Of a stretch of 64,000 nucleotides of DNA, positions 10,523 to 22,005 are shown piece after piece. This DNA comes from Ypsolopha sequella (lineage: Eukaryota; Arthropoda; Insecta; Lepidoptera; Ypsolophidae). The stretch spans positions 7,395,501 to 7,459,500 of the forward strand of contig OW203985.1 in assembly GCA_934047225.1 (NCBI GenBank), written 5' to 3'. The position numbers and the translations under genes were made by a program. The stretch's first letter is position 1. Each line of letters starts with the position of its first letter. Under the pieces are notes generated by a model. That model was not told the origin of the DNA, made no database searches, and saw only the letters and a program-made list of their open reading frames with translations.

Positions 10523-11414
10523 GTGAGTTTATTACTGTCTCTTTTTCTAGATTTCATGCTGTTCCTTTTTTACTGTTCTTATTAAGGTGAGAGAATTCAT
10601 GTTTTCTCGGATAAACATCGTATTCTTTCGTGTTTTGTTGTAAGTAAAAAGGACTAAAATTTTGAGAAAAGTATATTTCTTATTTCACTCTTTGATCTTA
10701 ATATTTCGGCCGTTTTATACATGATTACTTGCATTTTCCTGCATCCAATAAACCTACAGCCTAAAATTTTACCAAAATATTATAGTTATATTTGACAGTA
10801 AATTTTACACCAAAAAGAACGACGTAAGAAATGTGATTTAAAACAAAGCCATCCCTCAAATATAATTATAATAAATAAAACAATTTTATTATATTAAATA
10901 AAAACATCCAGAAATCGCGACTTTTTTAAGCGGCCCGCTTCCACTGAGCCTGATAGACAAATGTAAAATTGTATGAAAGCGTTGAAGCAGGACTCTCTGA
11001 ATACCGCCACTTTCTCAATGTCACGAAATGACTGCTGTAAGTGGTGGACTATCGTATGTTGACAACTGATCTGAGAAAATTACCAAGTGTTCTAAACCTT
11101 ATTCCATACAAGATAAGATTCTCGTGATACAGCAAAATTACTGTAGTTTTATTTATCTAAAAAAAAATATAGGAATGGATTTTTCACAATCCGGCTGCTA
11201 AACCGCTCTTTTTTTCACTCTGCACATGAAATTTAATATATTTTTCTATAAAAAGTATTATTTGATAATTTTTAAATACATTTTCCTATTAAGAGTGATG
11301 AATTTTGTTGGAAAATCTACCTAAAACGACCCTTGCTGAAAATGTTTTCTTTGTTGAATATAAAATTTTCAAGATAATAAAAAGATTAGAAATGGATTAG
11401 GTAAGACATAAACA
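10523..11414. other. Intronic AT-rich DNA, no gene seen
   Basis: Start of the 10.3-kb transporter intron. A short end of repeat I occurs near 11175-11215 (CACAATCCGGCTGCTAAACC). Nothing else was recognised. Confidence 0.4.
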
Positions 11415-11805
11415 AATATCATTATCATCAGCCCAGTAAAACTAAAATTACTTCTGGGTCAGCCTCTATCTTTTTTTTAACTCCCAAAATATCATTATCA
11501 TCAGCCCAGTTAAATTTTCTTCTAGGTATAGGCCTCTATGTTTTTGTAACTCCTAAAATATCATAATCATCAGCCAAGTAAAACTTAAATTACTTCTGGG
11601 TAGGCCTCTATCTTTTTTGTTACTCCAAAGATATCAGTATCATCAGCCCGGTAAAATTTAAATTACTTCTGGGTAGGCCTCTATCTTTTTGTAACTCCCA
11701 AAATATAATTGTCATCAGCCCAGTAAAACATTTTTTTTTTCTGGGTAAGCATCTATCTTTTTTGTAACTCCCAAAAAATCATTTTCGTCATCCCAGAACC
11801 CTAAA
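11415..11805 (+). repeat. Tandem repeat, about 72-bp period, six copies
   Basis: ATCATTATCATCAGCCCAGT... TAGGCCTCTATCTTTTT... AACTCCCAAA recurs with starts spaced 69-76 bp apart (CATCAGCC at 11426, 11499, 11568, 11641, 11713 and a decayed copy near 11789). Units differ by substitutions and T-run length. Confidence 0.8.
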
Positions 11806-12549
11806 ATGAGTTGAGATTTTGCAAAATATAAAAATAGTATTATCCAGTTATCATAAGCTTATTAATTAATTAAGTTAATCACGAAGATAATCACGAAGAA
11901 AAAAAATCTTCCTTTTATTGAAATTTAATTATCAAAGAAGTATTTATTTACCAATTAAATTTTGCAGTTTCGTTTCATATATTTTGTGGATAAATGTAGA
12001 AAACAAAACATCAAAATTAAGTTTCTAACTTTAGCTTTAATTCCGGTCTTCTAACTTATTTGAATGCTACGGAATCTTCAGGGCGTTAGACCTACTCGCA
12101 CTTGGCCGGTTTTATTTTTCTCTCACAAATATGTAAGAAAATACAAACAATCAATCGACAAAATAGAAGAAACCACCTAGTAACTGTAACCCTGGATAAG
12201 CTCTGGCCTTTCCTGAACTTCATCTACATATTTGTAACTTGATAGAGGTCGGACTCCACATAATAGAGCCAGCCAACTGTTAAGGGTCGGTATAATGTCA
12301 GATGCACAATTTCAAATGAGCATAAAACATTGTGTAACTTGGTCAATCGGTTTAATAAAAATAATATAGATAATAGACTATAGGGCTGATATTCGTGCAG
12401 AAGCAAAAACGCAAAAGCTTTAAGTTCGCTCGATAGAAAAAAATTACGAAGTTACCTCTATATTTCATGTTTTTCGAGTGTTAAAGGACCTTTCTTAAAA
12501 CAGTTTGCCTTGAAATTTGTATTAAAAATAAGAAAACAAATGATTCCGT

Positions 12550-12830
12550 GTAATTGCACGGGGATTTTGAATAATTCTGTTTCGTTTTCATTTAATTTAA
12601 CATCTAAGAATTGGCGCTTACGTCGATTTATTCTGAGACAAGGCGGCGACAAGATATCTCGGTCGCACGCGCTTTTTGTTCCATGCTTTGTTTCGTCACT
12701 CACCCGTCGGTCAGTTGTGATCGCTCCGTTGAGACGGGAGGGCTACGTTTTTGCGCTCTCGACGTCCCGGTTTCGTAATTTAAATAAATCTCGTAATTTG
12801 AAACATGGGAAATAAATGCAACCAATGTAA
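12550..12830 (+). other. GC-elevated segment, possible promoter or retroelement 5' end
   Basis: This stretch is GC-richer than its surroundings (GACAAGGCGGCGACAAGATA, CTCACCCGTCGG). It includes TCAGTTG, which fits the arthropod initiator consensus. No TATA box, downstream start codon context or spliced exon could be tied to it. A 101-codon open frame on + and one on - overlap it without recognisable domains. It could be the 5' end of a retroelement. Confidence 0.2.
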
Positions 12831-13182
12831 AAAATGGAATAAAAATGTTTTACGAGTGAAAATAAAGCAGTGGATGAAAGTAATGCAAAGGTACGCCATT
12901 ACTTAACAAAATAAGTAGATAGGTCATGTTTTATTAAAGATGTTGAACTAAAGGTTGTCTCAATGGACTAATGAATATCGCTATGTTTTTCGTCTGAGGT
13001 ATTTTTTTTAGCTTACAATTTAATATCACAATAAATATGGTTGATGGATGTGGAAGAGGCGAAAGAGTTGTGTCTGGATCGTAGCAGATGGAAATCTGTA
13101 GCACAGTATTATACTGTCTGTAGTCTCTGCCTAGCTGCCTACCCCTCTGGGAGACTAACAAAACCTTATCTCACCATCACCA

Positions 13183-13400
13183 TCGGCGTATCGACGTATT
13201 CTCGTATCGGCGTATCGACGTATCGGCGTATCGACGTATCGTTGTATCGACGTATCCCCGTATCGACATATCGACGTATCGACGTATCGGCATATCGACG
13301 TATCCCCGTATCGACGTATCGACGTATCGGCGTATTGACGTATCGTTGTATCGACGTATCCCCGTATCGACGTATCGGCGTATCGACGTATCGTTGTATC
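13183..13400 (+). repeat. Minisatellite with 8-bp units (CGTATCGA variants)
   Basis: About 27 tandem 8-mers of CGTATCGA, CGTATCGG, CGTATCCC and CGTATCGT form a loose higher-order order (for example GTTGTATCGACGTATCCCC recurs three times). Because 8 is not divisible by 3, both strands give long repetitive open frames (TYRRIDVS... and DTSIRRYG...), which should not be taken as proteins. The hAT element that follows is inserted in the last units. Confidence 0.9.
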
Positions 13401-14592
13401 TAGGGAATCCAATCCCGCAAACGTTTTTTGCGGGATCAAAAATGCGGGATTACTGATGCGGGATCCCGCACGTTCGCGGGATTGAAAAAAAAAGACGTGT
13501 GGCACTCGGGGACTGCCGCGGTAAAGCTATTGCATAGCATTTTTTATATCCAAAAAATGACAATTCTTAAGAAGTGTCAAATTTTAAAACGGTACCGTAA
13601 TCAGCGACCCTACACACCCTTTGATACCGAATTAAATGCAAATTGGACCACTTTTTAAGACGTGTCAAAAAACTGTCAAAAGCTGACAAATGTCAACTTT
13701 TTTAATTTGGCCATGTAGCCCCTGTCAAACCAATCATTATAGTCTAAACCCGGAGTCAGTAGCTTTAGCCGTTCGGGAGATACAGCAGATAGATTTTGTT
13801 TTTATTTTTTTTATTTTTTTTTTAGTAGATAGATCTCGTCGAGCTCTTTTCTTAGAGTACCATGAACATGGGTCTACCTTCAGCCGTTTAGAAGATACAG
13901 GCCTCCGAAGTTTTGACATTTCCGGCGCTTAGATCTCGGCGAGACCTTTTCTTAGACACCCATCAACATGGGTCTAACTCTAACCGTTTAGGAGATACAT
14001 GCCGTCAAAGTTTTGACATTTAAAAAGAACCCACTCGAGATAATTCAACTGATTTGATATTGAAACGTGAGATGACACTTTTTGAATGTGGAGGGAATAG
14101 GGGGAAGTATTTGGAAGCTGTTTATACTTATGTAAAGTCAATTCCGCCTACAAGTGTGGAAGCCGAGCGTGCTTTTTCCGCCGCTGGCTATTTATGCAAC
14201 AAGATAAGATCAAATCTAAAAGATGAAACGTTAGATACTTTATCATTTCTTCGAAAGTATTTTCAAAAAAAATAAGCTGATTTTAAATGCCTCTAAAACC
14301 AATGAATATGTTCTATTTCAAATAAAAATCTAAATATGAAACGTGAAATATTGTGAATATTGTATTGTCTTAAACATCATTATATTTAATTTATAATATA
14401 AGTGATAACTTTGCTTCATGTTGATAAGAATAATTAAAAATATTTGTGTGTATTTTCTTTCTTTAAATTACATGAAACAAAAATAATAATTATTAAAATC
14501 AATCCCGCAAATCCCGCGGGATCCGCGGGATTGATGATCTTAATCCCGCAGGCTTGCGGGATCGCGATTTTGATGCGGGATTGGATTCTCTA
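13401..14592 (+). mobile_element. hAT-superfamily DNA transposon remnant with target duplication
   Basis: Starts TAGGGAATCCAATCCCGCA and ends TGCGGGATTGGATTCTCTA: 19-bp inverted ends with one mismatch, followed inward by subterminal clusters of GCGGGAT/ATCCCGC. It is flanked by a perfect 8-bp duplication, GTTGTATC, at 13393-13400 and 14593-14600. Eight-base target duplications and the encoded dimerisation domain (14030-14275) identify hAT. At 1,192 bp it lacks most of a transposase. Between 13829 and 14020 there are two roughly 100-bp degenerate tandem units with the ATCTCG.CGAG motif. Confidence 0.93.
14030..14275 (+). pseudogene. hAT transposase C-terminal dimerisation domain (fragment)
   Basis: The reading frame enters around PTRDNSTDLILKREM and continues through IPPTSVEAERAFSAAG, KIRSNLKDETLDTLSFLRK to a stop at 14275. 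The P.TSV.AER.FS..G and R..L..ET...L.FLR pattern is the conserved hAT C-terminal dimerisation domain. The DDE catalytic core and zinc-finger N terminus are absent, so this is an internally deleted, non-autonomous copy. The retained C-terminal exon lies just inside the right end of the element, as expected for a + strand transposase gene. Confidence 0.9.
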
Positions 14593-14600
14593 GTTGTATC

Positions 14601-15089
14601 ATCATCGTTATCATTATCTTTGCAAGTATGACTTTCGAAAAATAAAATTTTGAAATATAAAAATTAGATGCAAACACAATTACGCAAAAAAATGCCATTG
14701 CGAACAAACCGATTTGTCAACTGGGTTGAATTTTATACATCGTAGATGCATTATACTTATTATTGAAAACTAGCACGTGCACGGGTTAATGACCGCGGAT
14801 CCACACCGCTCGTGGGAGCTAAGAAATAGCGCTCGCGGCCGGTGACGGCCGGTCGCGCAAACAGTTGAGGTGCGGGGATGCGGGGGCAAAATCACTAATT
14901 TGTCCAGGTTTATACGCAGCCTTAAGGGCTCGGGTTTCAAAGATTAATACGAACTGCCAGCCGAACTAAGTGCTTTTCACGACTACCGCAACTAACTTAG
15001 ACAAGTACCTCAATGATTGCTTTTAAGTGTCGGAGAACGTCACGTTACATTTCAAGAATTTTACCTTCATGAAGTGTTATTTATTAAAA
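14601..15089. other. Unassigned intronic stretch
   Basis: Includes a GC-richer segment at 14765-14890 (GACGGCCGGTCGCGCAAAC) within AT-rich DNA. It is probably repeat-derived. No open frame of interest. Confidence 0.3.
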
Positions 15090-15297
15090 ACTAGCTTTTG
15101 CCCGCGGCGTCGCTCGTGCCGATTTAGTTTTAATTTTTTCGGGATAAAAAGTAACCTATGTCACTCTCCGGCCCATAAATCTCTATGCAAAAAATCACGT
15201 CGATCCGTTGCTCCGTTGCTGCGTGAAAGGAGGGCAAATCAACAAACCAACAAACACACTAGGGGCAACAAACACACTTTCGCATTTTAATAGGGGT
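15090..15297 (+). repeat. Abundant lepidopteran interspersed repeat (CTAGCTTTTGCCCGCGG type)
   Basis: AACTAGCTTTTGCCCGCGGC is followed by AAAAAGTAACCTATGTC, ATCACGTCGATCCGTTGCTC and AACAAACACACTTTCGCATT. This is a dispersed repeat I recognise from many moth and butterfly genomes. A start fragment of the same type occurs at 36947-36985. Its class is not settled from the sequence alone. Confidence 0.6.
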
Positions 15298-15618
15298 ATG
15301 GATACAACATTTCATGATGAAAATTTAAGGGACTGACTATCGATGAAGTTCGTTTTTTTTCGATTACTTCGTCTAATATATTTATCAACACTTCTCTTAA
15401 TAGTGCAGAGATATTCTTTATACATTTCTTTTTCGACCGCCACTGCATTTGGCCCGAATTATTTTTTTAAAAACACGAAACGTGTGCAAACCCCAAGAAT
15501 AATGAATCCATTGGCCTCATCTAAACAACACGGGCCATGGCTGTGCAGGCTTGCCTGAAGACTGACGCCAGCGTTACTGGCTTCGTCTAAACCTTGGAGG
15601 CTAGTGTAGATCCTTGGA

Positions 15619-15917
15619 TTAAGGCGATATGTAAAAGTTTTAGCGTCCCTGTTACTCCATATGCGAAAAAATCCTCAATGCGAGAGGGACGGATTCGTAG
15701 AAAAGTAGCAAAAGGTCGGTTTTTTATTAATATAAAATGTACTAAAGTTGCTATCAAAATTTCGTTTAACCAGCCCCTCTATTCTGTATCTTAAGTTGCC
15801 AACTGCACAGGGTGCCTATCGTCAAAAACATAGATAAAAACTAATCTTTCAAAATTGCTTTTAGTGGGTATTGAACTATTTACGAACTCGATTTTATTTC
15901 CGTAGAGCCTTAATTCG
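15619..15917 (+). mobile_element. MITE family D, copy 2, with family F segment inside
   Basis: The left half, from TTAAGGCGATATGTAAAAG to AAAATTTCGTTTAACCAG, matches the other D copies. At about 15776 it switches to a reverse-complement stretch of family F (ATTCTGTATCTTAAGTTGCC... GGGTATTGAACTATT). It ends in CGTAGAGCCTTAA, a D-type terminus. It looks like a D element with internal replacement or insertion. Confidence 0.6.
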
Positions 15918-16892
15918 TCAATCGAGTATGGTCAAGCTACGCTGGTATCGGTGCATTTAATTCATTCATTCATTATTATTGTTTATATTGTTCAAGATAT
16001 TGTTTATATTGTTAAGGACAAGGACAGAAAATATTGATGAATAATTCTTATTGATGACTCTACGTAAACTGATACTTAGTTTACTAAAGAAGTTTTCATC
16101 AAAATAACATTTTATTTTGCAATATTTCATTTCAACACAAAAATTGAATTTGCGCATCGAATCACACACCTTCTTTTATAAAATTATTTTCCTTTTTTTT
16201 GAAAAGGATTTTTTCCCAATAAATGGGACTCCATATCTTTTGTTTGAAAGATTATCTTGTGTTGTTTAAAATTGATAACTGAACGGGTTAAGAAAATAAA
16301 TTAATACAAAAATTGCAACCACAGACTTATTAAATTCCAATGGTACAAGAAACACAAGTTGGTATTTTTCTCGACTGTTACAGTACGTGAGAAAGTTCAG
16401 TATTAAAAGTTGTTTCCATTCTTGAGTACAGTCACTTCGAAAAGTCAGTGAACTACTAGTACCGAAGCCACGGTCGTATTCAGGGAAATAAAATCTTTTG
16501 TTTCATAGATTTTGGTTGGGTAGCTATTATGTAACTTTTCAAAGGAACAGCTGTCTTTTTTTCGATTCGAGAGCTGGCTCCCATAGTAAAAGTTATTCGT
16601 ATGGCCAGTTTCCGGCTTCCGCAACTTCATCTTAACACCCGGTATGTTTATTTTTATATTTATTCGTCAAAAATACTGAATGCATATCTGCTCGAGTCAA
16701 CTACAATATAGATTGGAAAACTTTAGTAGTGAAACTTGGAGCCCTGCAACTAGTTATGGAATCTATAAATCAGAAACACAAACATCTGAGAATTCCTTCA
16801 ATTCTCGGCCGGAAATCAAACCGGAGGCGAAACATTTCGAAAATTGGAAACTTATTTACGACGTTTTGGAATTATTTCCAATCCGCTTAGAT

Positions 16893-17340
16893 TAAATTAT
16901 GTTAAGGTGTGTTAATTCGAAAACCATTTCGAGATTTAGGTTTAATAAGCCGTATTTTAGACCTCGTGGTCTAAATAACGTCATGATGATGAGTATTTTT
17001 ACGAAAAAACTGCATCTTTCGTTTGCCTTCGTGTGACGTCACTTGAAAAATGGGTGTTTAGAAATATGTCCTTTGCTATCAAGATAAATAATTTGCTACT
17101 GACTGATTTGACAGCTAGATGACAGATGAGTAAACAGACAGAGACAGACCACTTTTTTATAAGCAGTCACACATCACAATCCATATAATGTCTAAAATTA
17201 TCAAGTGATACCGTATCGAACAATTCTTTAAAAAAATAATGATGAATTTGTATACCAAAATAATGAAAACTATGCTCTAAAATGACGTACAAACCATAAA
17301 AAAAATATATATTTAAAAATTAAGCTATGCGACATTATAT
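16893..17340 (+). repeat. Interspersed repeat A, copy 1 (uninterrupted)
   Basis: Runs from TTAAATTATGTTAAGGTGTG through TTTAATAAGCCGTATTTTAG, CGTGTGACGTCACTTGA, GAGTAAACAGACAGAGACAG and CAAAATAATGAAAACTATG to AAAATTAAGCTATG. Copy 2 (37123-38078) is split by a retroelement and copy 3 (55905-56162) keeps the right half. This copy gives the empty-site sequence. Confidence 0.7.
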
Positions 17341-17357
17341 GGATTGTTCAAGTAGTA

Positions 17358-17643
17358 TTTCGGGGGAGAGTAAGAGGACAGCTCACAGGCAAAAAACCAG
17401 GAGGCCCACCATGCCTGGGACCGATGGATGGCGGTATATCCATCCCTAATAGCCGGGCCTTATATAAAACAGACTGGTGACAGGCAGCGGAGTCACTGGT
17501 GCGAGGGTTCCGGAACCGCGCTCACCGACCCGCCTGCCCAGCGTGTGTGAGTATGGGCAATTCTTCCAGGATGACCGCCGGGAGTGGCAAAGTCCTGCAA
17601 AGGCTTAGCAGTGGATGAACTAGGCTGATGGATGGATGATGGA
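17358..17643 (+). mobile_element. RTE-type 3' end, copy 2
   Basis: Contains CACCATGCCTGGGACCGATG, CCTAATAGCCGGGCC and GCAAAGTCCTGCAAAGGCTT, with a short GATGGATGGATGATGG tail. It is adjacent to repeat A copy 1. Confidence 0.65.
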
Positions 17644-17884
17644 TAAGCTATGCGAATTGATGCAAATAACTTCAATACTATTAAATAAGTGGTACCAAAG
17701 TCGTATATGTTCATTGAATAAGTTTTCGAAATTTTAAATGAAATAGGTTAGCAGGTCCTCTAAAAAGGCCGTTTTGCATGGATCACATTATGATTCTGTT
17801 CGCCTTCTCTTTTGCACGCGTGAAAAGACTCCATCCTACTTTCAAATCATTTTATGATTCACCCAAGTCGGCCTGTTTAGATCT

Positions 17885-18150
17885 CCAGTATTGTACTGAG
17901 GTCAAAACAATTTTTTTTTGACTTTATGTATGTCTGTCTGTTTGTATCACAGAACATATTAATAAGTCTGTATGTTATCTACGTATGTTTTTCGAGAACC
18001 ACTCAACAGATTTGGATGTGGTTTTATTTCTTATTCTCGTAGTGAACCTGGTCTACATAATTAAATGCTATAAGGGCGTTAGTAAAATAACGCTCAGAAC
18101 GGTGCAGAAATTTAATAAACGTGGGCAGGGCTGCGGGCGAAAGGCTAGTT
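17885..18150 (-). repeat. Dispersed repeat ending in GCGGGCGAAAGGCTAG
   Basis: Contains TATGTATGTCTGTCTGTTTG and CTGCGGGCGAAAGGCTAGTT. The last part is the inverse of the CTAGCTTTTGCCCGC start seen at 15090, so this is probably a related element in the opposite direction. Confidence 0.45.
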
Positions 18151-18395
18151 TGGAAATAAACAGAGATTCTTCGGCGTCTTAAATGGTTTTCAGCAAATAC
18201 GAATACTTTTTTCGTGAAAAATAACGCAAACATAGAATCCTAATAAGTTGATATTTCATAATAGCGAAAATATTATTTTCACAAAATTGCTATTCGGCAA
18301 AACAAAAATATGAAAACTTGTTATTTCATTTTTGTTTTATGTTAAGATTTTGTCAATAAACTTATTACCTCGGTAGAGCATTTTCATAACGTTTT

Positions 18396-18600
18396 TTTAG
18401 GGTTCCGTACCTCAAAATGAAAAAACGGAACCCTTATAGAATCACTTTGTTGTCCGTCTATTTGTTACCCTCGATCAAGTTGAAGCTCAAACTTACTAGA
18501 GAAGTCTACGGCCTGTAAATCAGGCTCCTAACTCGACGCGAAAAAATTTATTGCACTTTACATAATCGATTTCATACAAAATGTTGACACGCGCAAGGGT
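18396..18600 (+). repeat. Repeat of the GGGTTCCGTACC type, copy 1
   Basis: TAGGGTTCCGTACCTCAAAA, then AACGGAACCCTTATAGAATC and TTTGTTGTCCGTC. Related but diverged stretches: 25890-26030, 56677-56885 and an inverse one at 55440-55530. It is a widespread lepidopteran repeat class. Confidence 0.55.
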
Positions 18601-18719
18601 ATCAAAACTGAGCACTTCCAGTTGACTTAGAAACTTGAAATTTCATTTACACGTAGGTGTTATAATATATCACATATATCAGTAAACATCTGAAAATTAC
18701 AAATATTAAATTATTTTTC

Positions 18720-19095
18720 AATGCAAGGCTCGTAAAGGTCCACTTTTTATGCATCAAAACCGAACAGGGAGTCGATTATTTTGCCTTAGGGCTTTATTTT
18801 TCATTTATTAGACGTTGGCTAACCTGCAACCTTTCCTGTGTACCATAAATGTTATTCTTTTTTTTCCACTGCTTAACGGCTCTGGATACAGTCTTTTTGA
18901 GCCAATCATAAGTTAAAGTTCACTAGATTATATTTGTTTTATTTCCTCACACTATGCATTGAAAAACGTAGTATGATACACGGGCGTAAGAGCAATAAAT
19001 TACTCGGTTACGTTTAAAACACTCACTACGCTCGCGTTTTAAATCGTCCTCGCAACTTAATTATTACTTTTCGCCCTTGTAGCATAAACTACTAT
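18720..19095 (+). mobile_element. Repeat family B, copy 3
   Basis: A full-length copy with intact terminal hairpin: GTAGTATGATACACGGGCG, apex AACACTCACTACGCTCGCG, then CGCCCTTGTAGCATAAACTA. Confidence 0.65.
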
Positions 19096-19290
19096 AGGAT
19101 GTCATATATAAGCTTGTTGCTTCATGTATATAACCAACTTAATACGACCCTTAAGAGACAAAGTGTTTAATAGATCGTAAACATAAGGTTATAACTTTCG
19201 AGGATAGGCGCACACTTTTGGACATGATGTGTGTACACAATGTATGTAATAATAATCTTGACTGCTCAGATTTAACAACCCTAATGATGC

Positions 19291-19512
19291 AATCGGTATA
19301 TCTATCCCTAATAGCCGGGCCTTATATGGAACAGACTGGCGACGGGCAGCGGCGTCACTGGTGCGAGGGTTCCAGCACCGCGCTCACCAACCCGCCTGCC
19401 CAGCGTGTGTGAGTATGGGCAATTCTTTTAGGATGACCGCCGCGAGTGGCAAAGTCCTGGAAAGGCTTATGTCCAGCAGTGGACGAACTAGGCTGATGGA
19501 TGGATGGATGGA
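19291..19512 (+). mobile_element. RTE-type 3' end, copy 3
   Basis: GGTATATCTATCCCTAATAG to GGCTGATGGATGGATGGATG. It is 5'-truncated relative to copy 1 and has a clear TGGA tail. Confidence 0.65.
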
Positions 19513-19551
19513 ATGATGCAACAACAAGCACCATCTAAACGGACTAGCAAT

Positions 19552-19915
19552 ACATCATTGTTTCATATACCTGCGTAACATACACTAGACATACTTCATT
19601 GTTTCATATAGCTGCGTAACCCACACTAGACATACTTTATTGTTCCATATACCTGCGTGACCCACACTATACAAACTTCATTGTTTCATATACCTGCCTA
19701 ACCCACACTATACAAACTTCATTGTTTCATATACCTGCTTAACCCAAACTAGACATACTTCATTGTTCCATATACCTGCGTAACCCACACCATACAAACT
19801 TCACTATTTCATATACCTGTGTAACCCACACTAGACATTCTTCATTGTTTCATATACCTGCGTAACCCACACTAGACACACTTCATTGTTTCATATACCT
19901 GCGTAACTCACACTT
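19552..19915 (+). repeat. Minisatellite, 41-bp period, nine copies
   Basis: CATTGTTTCATATACCTGCG followed by TAACCCACACTAGACATACTT repeats every 41 bp (for example starts at 19556 and 19597). Variants include ACTATACAAACTT and GTTCCATAT. It directly follows RTE copy 3 and lies in the transporter intron. Confidence 0.9.
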
Positions 19916-20536
19916 ATATCGCAAAAAATCCATAACTTAGGGCTCAGAAGATTTACAGTGCCTCCTTCTCGTTTATCGATCTATTTTATGGATCAGAAGC
20001 TAGTTTTAGGAAGGAATTAATAAGCAAGCTACTTAATAAATATGTATATAAATAATTCCCTATCCTAGTTTCCTATCTCGCAATACCTCCATTTATACAC
20101 ACACACCTAAACTTACCCTGACATCCCACACTGCTAACCTATAATAAAATTATTATTTTTTGCTGTAAATCAGTATGTATTTTTCTTAGTCATTGGGGTA
20201 TCAATGCAAACGTATCATTAAATATAAAATGTCAAACCTTAATTCGCATAAGTGTGATGTTATTAGCTAAACTAAACCTACCAATCATCAATTAAATCAC
20301 TTCACCAAATCGTCCAATCAACGAGATAATTATTTAAAAACATATGATCACACCGCAACCCTCGTCGGCCCGTACGGTACTTTGATTCAAAATTCATTAC
20401 TTTTACCACAGATACGTGAAAATTATTAATAACCACCGGTGATTGTCATAAGTTTATTATTTTCACCGTTTGAGCAAGTATTATTAATAACCACCGAGAA
20501 TTATTAATAATTTTCAATTTATTACTCTCACCGTAA

Positions 20537-20562
20537 CATATATATATATATATATATATATA
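20537..20562. repeat. (TA)n microsatellite
   Basis: Uninterrupted TA dinucleotide run about 220 bp upstream of the third transporter exon. Confidence 0.95.
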
Positions 20563-20780
20563 ATTGTAATAATAATAAAAATTAATAAATAATTAAATAT
20601 GATTAATGAGGTTTTCGCAACAATATTCACCAGTAGCGATATTTTTCATAATTTTTCAGTCAGACCCAGTACTTACACACAGCTACAAACAAAGAAGGGA
20701 AAAGTAAACCCCGTGCACCCACTTTATACTGAAAGTTATTCAAATTATGGCGTAATAAATAAACTGATTGCTTGTTTTAG

Positions 20781-20950
20781 GGTGGCCCAATGCGCACAGA
20801 TTCTTATGGCAATAGTTATTTACTTGTCATATGCTCTACAATTCTACGTGCCTATGGAAATGATCACCAGAATGTTGCAGAACAAGCAGGATAGCAAATA
20901 TTACAACCTGATTCAAGTCAGCATAAGGACCGGGCTTGTGGTTGTCTCAG
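20781..20950 (+). CDS. Proton-coupled amino acid transporter (SLC36/PAT), internal exon
   Basis: Third transporter exon in the window, after a tgttttag acceptor and before a GTACGT donor. Its first base completes the Trp codon from the previous exon (LNLPQGAW-VAQCAQILM). It encodes a hydrophobic helix, QILMAIVIYLSYALQFYVPM, followed by EMITRMLQNK and NLIQVSIRTGLVVVS. The L.YALQFYVPM.I segment is a hallmark of PAT/SLC36 transporters. It ends one base into a Val codon finished in the last exon. The preceding intron is 10,258 bp and holds the hAT element, three minisatellites and several MITEs. A longer open frame covering it upstream (from 20599) is intronic. Confidence 0.95.
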
Positions 20951-21029
20951 GTACGTTTATCTAATAATTACCACTTTAAAAGCATGTTAATATAAATTAC
21001 ATTGACCGATCTGTTGATTCGATCATCTC

Positions 21030-21200
21030 GACCACTAATACAGAGGAAGCGGATTCAAACCCTACAGAAGCACTTGTATTCGGTTTGCGGTGGGTCAATA
21101 TTTTGGGCCCAAAGTACAGGGATAGGGCTCACCACCCACGTTGGGAATCGTCGATGAAATGTGAAAAACCTTTGATACCCGCTCGGGAATTCATGTCGTG
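21030..21200 (+). repeat. Possible tRNA-derived SINE fragment
   Basis: GATCATCTCGACCACTAATA followed by GCGGATTCAAACCCTAC has the spacing of a tRNA anticodon arm plus B box (GGATTCAAACC). It continues into GGGTCAATATTTTGGGCCC and GATACCCGCTCGGGAATTCA; a similar CACCCGCTCGGGGATTTATG string occurs near 50660. The A-box half is not clear. Confidence 0.35.
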
Positions 21201-22005
21201 TTGATGTATTTTATATCACCTGCAAAATTAAATCGGTGATGTCACACTTTAAAATGTATGTCTCCATTAACGGGATCCTTATGTTGCTGAAGTCTATAAT
21301 ATCGTGGTTAAACTATAGGCAGATTTTTGTACTTGCAATTTTCATAACAGAAGATTCTTGTTGCACAGCGGATATAAGTTGCAGGTTTAGGCTTGTGCTT
21401 GCTCAGTCATTGCGTGTTTCGATCCGATCTCGTACAATCATCAAAAGGTACTATTTCGTTCATTTGGAACTATCATTACGTGTCTCGGTTGGTGTAGATT
21501 ACCACCATACGTTTTGTTTTATGCGATGCCATGCAGTTTAAATCTATTCAATACTTGATCAGTATCAGTAATAACAGTTTTGTCGAACTAATTCTTCTTA
21601 TTTAATTACTTGTCAAGGTCTACGTGATCAATTTGCTTTAATGTTTCGTACATTTCGTCTCATTTTATATTACTGAACTAAAATTAAGATTAAGATGGCC
21701 CAAGCAAAGATGTGTCAAATCTTTTAACGTTCCTTTTCAGTCTTTCGTTCATGTATCGTTTGCTACGTCTCGTTCTGTTCGCCTAAAATGTACTAGAAAA
21801 ACGATTAAAAATAGCGGAACAGAATAGTTTTTTTTCGTCAACTTTCAGGAATTATGTCTAAATAGTACTGTAGTTCCTTCTTACTACACACAAGCCTATG
21901 CAGGATAGCTATGGCAAAACTAATATTCAATAGAACAAGATCACTATTCACATGAAAAATAACAAAGAGTCACAATGAGTTATTAAAACATTTATCTGCA
22001 GTATA

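Noticed and set aside
13041..13505. Long overlapping open frames on both strands with TYRRIDVS / DTSIRRYG repeats
   Set aside because: They are translations of an 8-bp minisatellite; length arises from repeat structure, with no start context or domain.
19552..19915. CRISPR-like regular array
   Set aside because: The 41-bp units are contiguous without unique spacers, in a eukaryotic intron; this is a minisatellite.
20599..20964. 121-codon open frame covering the third transporter exon
   Set aside because: Only the part from 20781 to 20950 is exon; upstream residues are an in-frame intron extension before the acceptor.
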